A DNA stretch of 27,600 nt from an uncultured Lachnospiraceae bacterium (GTDB taxonomy: Bacteria > Bacillota > Clostridia > Lachnospirales > Lachnospiraceae): positions 1 to 27,600 of the forward strand of contig CAJUEX010000049.1 of NCBI GenBank assembly GCA_910585715.1, in the 5' to 3' direction. Positions 22,787 to 27,600 of this stretch are shown here, in pieces. The translations under genes and the position numbers were made by a program. Under the pieces are notes generated by a model, which saw only the letters and a program-made list of their open reading frames with translations, did not search any database and had not been told where the DNA came from. Numbering within the stretch: position 1 is the first letter of the stretch; each line of letters begins with the position of its first letter.

Positions 22787-23206
22787 ATGCCAACATTTAA
22801 CCAATTAGTTAGAAAAGGACGCCAAACATCTGTAAAGAAGTCTACTGCACCAGCTCTTCAAAAGGGTTACAACTCTTTAAGAAAGAAAGCAACCAATACT
22901 TCTTCTCCGCAAAAGAGAGGTGTTTGTACAGCTGTTAAGACAGCTACTCCTAAGAAACCTAACTCAGCTCTTAGAAAAATCGCCAGAGTTCGTCTTTCTA
23001 ACGGAATCGAAGTAACAAGCTATATTCCGGGAGAAGGTCACAACTTACAGGAGCATAGCGTTGTTTTAATCAGAGGCGGCAGGGTAAAAGACTTACCAGG
23101 TACAAGATATCACGTTATCAGAGGTACTCTTGATACTGCAGGTGTTGCAAACAGAAAGCAGGCCCGCTCTAAGTACGGTGCTAAGAGACCAAAAGCCGGA
23201 AAATAA
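22787..23206 (+). CDS. rpsL: 30S ribosomal protein S12
   Basis: The 139-residue decoding-centre protein contains TPKKPNSALRK (Lys56-Lys57) and GRVKDLPG (Lys101). These are the lysines whose change causes streptomycin resistance elsewhere, so a sensitive wild-type form is expected. The protein is about 14 residues longer than the Escherichia coli form because of the insert around KGYNSLRKKATNTSS (26-40), standard for Firmicutes. GAGGTGA precedes ATG 22787. It leads the str gene set; the usual L7Ae-like neighbour upstream is missing. Confidence 0.98.
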   Translation: MPTFNQLVRKGRQTSVKKSTAPALQKGYNSLRKKATNTSSPQKRGVCTAVKTATPKKPNSALRKIARVRLSNGIEVTSYIPGEGHNLQEHSVVLIRGGRVKDLPGTRYHVIRGTLDTAGVANRKQARSKYGAKRPKAGK

Positions 23207-23243
23207 CACATTTTCCTTGTACCACGTAATAGACTAATAAGTG

Positions 23244-23272
23244 TTGGAATTCAAATTTTCACGCAGTATATA
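23244..23272 (+). promoter_or_regulatory. Candidate internal promoter before rpsG
   Basis: TTGGAA (23244-23249), a 17-base spacer and TATATA (23267-23272) form a plausible sigma-A promoter in the unusually long 220-base rpsL-rpsG gap. The region is very AT-rich, so chance resemblance is possible. Confidence 0.5.
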
Positions 23273-23342
23273 TTATATATAAAGCTGACAAAATGAAATG
23301 CCGCACGAACACATTAGTTGTGAGTACCGATGAATTAATGCA

Positions 23343-23396
23343 GTAAGAATCAGCCGAAAGCAGGTTCTTACGGGTAGTCATGAATAAAATTCATGA
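23343..23396 (+). promoter_or_regulatory. Structured leader before rpsG
   Basis: Two hairpins follow each other: GTAAGAA (23343-23349) with TTCTTAC (23365-23371), and TCATGAAT (23378-23385) with ATTCATGA (23389-23396) over a three-base loop, ending 15 bases before the rpsG ribosome binding site. In E. coli, S7 represses its operon by binding the S12-S7 gap. A similar autoregulatory role here is inference. Confidence 0.45.
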
Positions 23397-23426
23397 TGGA
23401 TTGCAAATATTAAGGAGGGAAGAACC

Positions 23427-23897
23427 GTGCCACGTAAAGGACATATTCAAAAAAGAGATGTATTAGCAGATCCTTTATACAATAATAAAGTGGTTACCAA
23501 GCTTATCAATAACATTATGTTAGACGGTAAGAAGGGTGTTGCACAGAAAATTGTATACGGAGCATTTGCCAGAGTAGAAGAAAAGGCTGGAAAGCCGGCT
23601 CTTGAAGTATTTGATGAGGCAATGAACAACATCATGCCTCTTTTGGAAGTAAAGGCAAGACGTATCGGCGGTGCTACTTATCAGGTACCTATCGAAGTAA
23701 GACCGGACAGACGTCAGGCATTAGCGCTTCGCTGGCTGACTATGTTTTCTCGTAAGAGAGGCGAAAAGACCATGGAAGAAAGACTTGCCAATGAAATCAT
23801 GGATGCTTCAAACAACACAGGCGCTGCTGTTAAGAGAAAAGAAGATATGCACAAGATGGCAGAAGCAAACAAGGCATTTGCTCACTACAGATTCTAG
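23427..23897 (+). CDS. rpsG: 30S ribosomal protein S7
   Basis: The 156-residue primary 16S rRNA-binding protein organises the head of the small subunit. It starts at GTG 23427 (PRKGHIQKRDVLADPLYNNK), with AAGGAGG (23412-23418) eight bases upstream and no ATG nearby that keeps the conserved N-terminus. Conserved blocks include LLEVKARRIGGATYQVPIEV and ALRWLTMFSRKRGEKTM. The C-terminus ends in AFAHYRF. It lies between rpsL and fusA in the standard order, but the upstream gap is long and structured. Confidence 0.98.
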   Translation: MPRKGHIQKRDVLADPLYNNKVVTKLINNIMLDGKKGVAQKIVYGAFARVEEKAGKPALEVFDEAMNNIMPLLEVKARRIGGATYQVPIEVRPDRRQALALRWLTMFSRKRGEKTMEERLANEIMDASNNTGAAVKRKEDMHKMAEANKAFAHYRF

Positions 23898-23946
23898 TGA
23901 AGCTGTCTGGCTTTTGTTACAGTATTAAAATAAGGAGGAAAAACCC

Positions 23947-26064
23947 TTGGCTGGAAGAGAATATCCATTAGAGAGAACCAGAAATATCGGTATTATGGCT
24001 CATATTGATGCGGGTAAGACCACGCTGACAGAGCGTATTTTATATTATACCGGTGTTAACTATAAGATTGGCGATACTCATGAAGGTACTGCTACCATGG
24101 ACTGGATGGAACAGGAGCAGGAAAGAGGTATTACCATCACATCAGCCGCTACCACATGCCACTGGACATTACAGGAACAGTGTAAAGAGAAGCCGGGCGC
24201 ATTAGAGCATCGTATCAACATTATTGATACTCCCGGACACGTTGACTTTACAGTAGAAGTAGAACGTTCCCTGCGTGTACTGGATGGCGCTGTAGGTGTT
24301 TTCTGTGCAAAGGGTGGTGTAGAACCACAATCTGAAAATGTATGGCGTCAGGCTGATACCTACAATGTACCGCGTATGGCATTCATTAATAAGATGGACA
24401 TCTTAGGTGCCAATTTCTACGGTGCTGTAGACCAGATTAAGACAAGATTAGGTAAAAATGCCATTTGTCTTCAACTGCCAATCGGCAAGGAAGAAGATTT
24501 TAAAGGAATCATCGACTTATTTGAAATGAAAGCTTACATCTACAATGATGAAAAGGGCGAGGATATTTCTATCGTAGATATTCCGGAAGAAATGGCAGAT
24601 GAAGCTGAATTATATCATTCCGAATTAGTAGAGAAAATCTGCGAGCTGGATGATGATTTAATGATGATGTATTTAGAAGGTGAAGAGCCTTCTGTTGAGG
24701 AGTTAAAGGCTGTTCTTAGAAAAGCTACCTGCAACTGTGAAGCAATTCCGGTTTGCTGTGGTACTGCTTATAGAAATAAAGGCGTTCAGAAACTGTTAGA
24801 TGCAGTAATTGAATTCATGCCTGCTCCTACTGACATCCCTGCAATTAAGGGTGTTGATTTAGATGGCAACGAGATTGAAAAGCATTCTTCTGATGAAGAA
24901 CCTTTTGCAGCTCTTGCATTTAAGATTATGGCTGACCCGTTTGTTGGTAAGCTTGCATTCTTCAGAGTTTACTCCGGTACTATGAACTCCGGTTCTTATG
25001 TACTGAATGCAACAAAAAATAAAAAAGAACGTGTTGGACGTATCCTTCAGATGCATGCAAACAAGAGAGAAGAACTTGACAAAGTTTACTCCGGTGATAT
25101 TGCAGCAGCTGTAGGTTTTAAATTCACTACTACAGGTGATACTATTTGTGACGAACAGCATCCTGTTATCTTAGAGTCCATGGAATTTCCGGAGCCCGTT
25201 ATTGAGCTTGCTATTGAGCCTAAGACAAAAGCCGGACAAGGAAAGCTTGGTGAATCTTTGGCAAAGCTTGCAGAAGAAGATCCTACCTTCCGTGCTCATA
25301 CAGATCCGGAAACAGGACAGACCATTATTGCCGGTATGGGTGAGCTTCACCTTGAAATTATCGTAGACAGACTTTTACGTGAATTTAAGGTAGAGGCAAA
25401 TGTAGGCGCACCTCAGGTTGCTTACAAGGAAGCCATTACCAAGGCAGTGGATATCGACAGCAAATATGCAAAGCAGTCCGGCGGTCGTGGACAATACGGA
25501 CATTGTAAGGTTAAATTTGAGCCTATGGATGCCAATGGAGAAGAATTATTTAAATTTGATTCCACCGTTGTGGGCGGTGCTATTCCGAAGGAATACATCC
25601 CGGCAGTGGGCGAAGGTATCGAAGAAGCAACCAAGGCAGGTATCCTTGGCGGATTCCCGGTAGTAGGCGTACACGCAACCGTATATGACGGCTCCTATCA
25701 TGAAGTGGACTCCTCAGAAATGGCATTCCACATTGCAGGTTCCCTGGCATTTAAGGAAGCAATGCAGAAGGCAGCTCCACAGCTTCTTGAGCCTATTATG
25801 AAGGTAGAAGTTACCATGCCGGAAGAGTACATGGGTGATGTTATCGGTGATATCAACTCACGCCGTGGACGTATTGAAGGTATGGATGATATCGGAGGCG
25901 GAAAGATGGTCAGAGGTTTTGTACCTCTTGCAGAAATGTTTGGCTATTCCACAGACCTGCGTTCCAGAACTCAGGGTCGTGGTAACTACTCCATGTTCTT
26001 CGAGAAATACGAGCCGGTTCCAAAATCTGTTCAGGAAAAAGTTTTAGCTGCAAAATCTAAGTAA
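23947..26064 (+). CDS. fusA: Translation elongation factor G
   Basis: The 705-residue GTPase drives ribosomal translocation. The G-domain motifs are intact: AHIDAGKT (18-25), RGIT in switch I, DTPGH, and NKMD. Domain IV with GGRGQYGHCKVKFEP and domain V with GDINSRRGRIEGM follow. A short insert around QCKEKPGALEHR precedes the G3 strand. The start is TTG 23947, supported by AAGGAGG (23932-23938) eight bases upstream and the family start AGREYPLERTRNIGI. It is 49 bases after rpsG and probably cotranscribed. Its rare start codon contrasts with the ATG of tuf. Confidence 0.98.
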   Translation: MAGREYPLERTRNIGIMAHIDAGKTTLTERILYYTGVNYKIGDTHEGTATMDWMEQEQERGITITSAATTCHWTLQEQCKEKPGALEHRINIIDTPGHVDFTVEVERSLRVLDGAVGVFCAKGGVEPQSENVWRQADTYNVPRMAFINKMDILGANFYGAVDQIKTRLGKNAICLQLPIGKEEDFKGIIDLFEMKAYIYNDEKGEDISIVDIPEEMADEAELYHSELVEKICELDDDLMMMYLEGEEPSVEELKAVLRKATCNCEAIPVCCGTAYRNKGVQKLLDAVIEFMPAPTDIPAIKGVDLDGNEIEKHSSDEEPFAALAFKIMADPFVGKLAFFRVYSGTMNSGSYVLNATKNKKERVGRILQMHANKREELDKVYSGDIAAAVGFKFTTTGDTICDEQHPVILESMEFPEPVIELAIEPKTKAGQGKLGESLAKLAEEDPTFRAHTDPETGQTIIAGMGELHLEIIVDRLLREFKVEANVGAPQVAYKEAITKAVDIDSKYAKQSGGRGQYGHCKVKFEPMDANGEELFKFDSTVVGGAIPKEYIPAVGEGIEEATKAGILGGFPVVGVHATVYDGSYHEVDSSEMAFHIAGSLAFKEAMQKAAPQLLEPIMKVEVTMPEEYMGDVIGDINSRRGRIEGMDDIGGGKMVRGFVPLAEMFGYSTDLRSRTQGRGNYSMFFEKYEPVPKSVQEKVLAAKSK

Positions 26065-26090
26065 AGCGGCTAAAAATTTAGAAAATTTGC

Positions 26091-26119
26091 TTGAAAATCT
26101 TGGTATTATTTAATATAAT
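26091..26119 (+). promoter_or_regulatory. Sigma-A promoter for tuf
   Basis: TTGAAA (26091-26096), a 17-base spacer and a perfect TATAAT (26114-26119) lie in the 118-base fusA-tuf gap. The start of transcription would be near 26126. It would give tuf extra transcripts beyond the operon message, fitting the high cellular level of EF-Tu. Confidence 0.85.
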
Positions 26120-26182
26120 CAAAGGTAGCCGAGCAATGAAACAATAAAACAAGGAAAAGAAAATTAAAGGAGGACTTTTGAA

Positions 26183-27376
26183 ATGGCTAAAGCTAAATTC
26201 GAAAGAAATAAACCACACTGTAACATCGGTACCATCGGTCACGTAGACCATGGTAAAACAACTTTAACAGCTGCTATCACAAAGACACTGAATTCCAGAT
26301 TAGGTACTGGTGAAGCAGTTGCATTTGAAAACATCGACAAGGCTCCGGAAGAAAGAGAACGTGGTATCACAATTTCTACAGCTCACGTTGAGTATGAAAC
26401 AGAAAAGAGACATTACGCACACGTTGACTGCCCAGGCCATGCTGACTATGTAAAGAACATGATCACAGGTGCTGCTCAGATGGACGGCGCTATCTTAGTT
26501 GTAGCTGCTACTGACGGTGTTATGGCTCAGACAAAAGAGCATATCTTACTTTCCCGTCAGGTAGGTGTACCTTATATCGTAGTATTCATGAACAAATGCG
26601 ATATGGTAGACGATGCTGAATTACTTGAATTAGTAGAAATGGAAATCAGAGATTTATTATCCGAGTATGAATTCCCGGGCGATGACACTCCTGTAATTCA
26701 GGGTTCCGCTTTAAAAGCTCTTGAAGATCCTTCAAGCGAATGGGGAGACAAGATTCTTGAGTTAATGGCAGCTGTTGATGAGTATATTCCAGATCCTGAA
26801 AGAGATACAGATAAGCCTTTCTTAATGCCTATCGAAGACGTATTCTCCATTACAGGCCGTGGTACTGTTGCTACCGGTAGAGTAGAGCGTGGTGTTCTTC
26901 ATTTATCTGACGAAGTTGAAATCGTTGGTGTTAAGGAAGAAACACAGAAGACTGTTGTAACAGGTATCGAAATGTTCCGTAAGTTATTAGACGAAGCACA
27001 GGCTGGTGATAATATCGGTGCATTACTTCGTGGTATTCAGAGAACTGAAATCGAAAGAGGACAGGTTCTTGCAAAACCGGGCAGTGTTACTTGCCATAAG
27101 AAATTCACAGCTCAGGTTTACGTTTTAACAAAAGATGAAGGTGGACGTCATACTCCTTTCTTCAACAACTATAGACCACAGTTCTACTTCAGAACAACTG
27201 ATATTACAGGTGTTTGTAACTTACCAGAAGGTACAGAAATGTGCATGCCTGGTGATAATGTAGAAATGACGATTGAACTGATTCATCCGATTGCTATGGA
27301 GCAGGGTTTGACTTTTGCTATTCGTGAGGGTGGTCGTACGGTAGGTTCTGGTAGGGTGGCTACTATCATCGAGTAA
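26183..27376 (+). CDS. tuf: Translation elongation factor Tu
   Basis: The 397-residue GTPase delivers aminoacyl-tRNA to the ribosome. It contains GHVDHGKT (19-26), RGITI, DCPGH and NKCD, followed by the two beta-barrel domains and the ending GSGRVATIIE. AAAGGAGG (26166-26173) lies nine bases before ATG 26183. Most of the gene shows the narrow codon set of a highly expressed gene, but the final ~35 codons (about 27267-27376) use ACG, TTG, AGG and GTG, which I do not see earlier in the gene. That may mark recombination at the 3' end. The protein sequence itself is normal to the last residue. Confidence 0.98.
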   Translation: MAKAKFERNKPHCNIGTIGHVDHGKTTLTAAITKTLNSRLGTGEAVAFENIDKAPEERERGITISTAHVEYETEKRHYAHVDCPGHADYVKNMITGAAQMDGAILVVAATDGVMAQTKEHILLSRQVGVPYIVVFMNKCDMVDDAELLELVEMEIRDLLSEYEFPGDDTPVIQGSALKALEDPSSEWGDKILELMAAVDEYIPDPERDTDKPFLMPIEDVFSITGRGTVATGRVERGVLHLSDEVEIVGVKEETQKTVVTGIEMFRKLLDEAQAGDNIGALLRGIQRTEIERGQVLAKPGSVTCHKKFTAQVYVLTKDEGGRHTPFFNNYRPQFYFRTTDITGVCNLPEGTEMCMPGDNVEMTIELIHPIAMEQGLTFAIREGGRTVGSGRVATIIE

Positions 27377-27409
27377 TCTTGTGATTAGAGCCAAATAATA
27401 AAAATAAGC

Positions 27410-27449
27410 ACCGCAATCCTTTGAGAAATCAAGGGGTTGCGGTTTCTTA
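27410..27449 (+). terminator. Terminator after tuf with a GAAA tetraloop
   Basis: ACCGCAATCCTTTGA (27410-27424) pairs with TCAAGGGGTTGCGGT (27429-27443) using two G-U pairs, closed by a GAAA tetraloop, and is followed by TTCTTA. The T tract is short, but the 15-bp stem is strong. Confidence 0.75.
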
Positions 27450-27600
27450 ATGTCTGAAAATAATAGCGAACAAAAGGAAAAGCCACTTGCCGGAATTTCA
27501 TTGAAAATGGCTTGTGGCTCTAAAATGGCTCTATTTTTATTCGCTGTCACTCTGATTTTTCTTAAATTGCCGCTCCAAATGTTCATTTCGGAGTTTCATT
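27450..27600 (+). CDS. Possible partial ORF running off the window end
   Basis: An open frame from ATG 27450 stays open for 50 codons to the window edge. It has a polar start (MSENNSEQKEKPLAGISLK) and a hydrophobic stretch (residues about 26-37) that could be a membrane segment. It has no clear ribosome binding site; the only G-rich sequence is inside the tuf terminator. I do not recognise the product. The minus strand is also open here (27444-27586), so coding is uncertain. Confidence 0.25.
   Translation, partial: MSENNSEQKEKPLAGISLKMACGSKMALFLFAVTLIFLKLPLQMFISEFH

Noticed and set aside
27221..27586. Minus-strand open frame of 121 codons at the window end
   Set aside because: About half is antisense to the tuf coding sequence and it crosses the tuf terminator stem. 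The part beyond 27444 could still be coding on the minus strand but nothing supports it.

Overview
The window looks like a chromosomal segment of a low-to-moderate GC Firmicute of the class Clostridia, most likely family Lachnospiraceae. The inference rests on the RpoB and RpoC sequences (RpoB begins near MEKNRIRP, and both subunits end in long acidic tails), an S12 with the roughly 14-residue Gram-positive insert, strong AAGGAGG ribosome binding sites, sigma-A type promoters, and the order rplJ-rplL-rpoB-rpoC then rpsL-rpsG-fusA-tuf. No database was consulted.

Bases 1-10160 hold a plus-strand stress locus of the Ter/Yce type. It contains a rhomboid-like intramembrane protease, a YceG-family protein, a TelA/YceH toxic-anion-resistance protein, two TerD proteins, a TerA-like protein, a fourth TerD-fold protein, a PMCA-like (type IIB) calcium P-type ATPase and a Cof-type HAD phosphatase. 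Very short gaps and stop codons that overlap Shine-Dalgarno sequences argue for one main transcription unit. Facing it on the minus strand (10161-11791) is a two-gene operon, a TerD protein with a long disordered N-terminus followed by an AIM24-family protein, with its own sigma-A promoter. TerD domains bind calcium, so a calcium pump beside five TerD-family paralogs, with no TerC gene in view, is the main functional theme.

Bases 11851-21261 hold the ribosomal stalk and RNA polymerase genes: an L10 leader with a terminator hairpin, rplJ, rplL, a terminator, then rpoB and rpoC with their own promoter. A perfect 58-bp inverted repeat enclosing 102 bases sits between the rplL terminator and the rpoB promoter, and no recognised gene explains it.

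Bases 21262-22786 separate rpoC from the str genes. The position often occupied by an L7Ae-like gene in Firmicutes instead holds a decayed minus-strand module: a small membrane protein broken by a one-base deletion, a 46-codon tail that looks like the 3' end of a toxin gene, and an Imm42-like immunity gene broken by a one-base insertion. I read this as a relic polymorphic-toxin/immunity cassette.

Bases 22787-27376 hold rpsL, rpsG, fusA and tuf. Separate promoter candidates precede rpsL, rpsG and tuf, and rpsG and fusA start with GTG and TTG. The last ~35 codons of tuf differ in codon choice from the rest, and an unrecognised ORF runs off the window end just after the tuf terminator, so the 3' end of tuf may border an integrated element.
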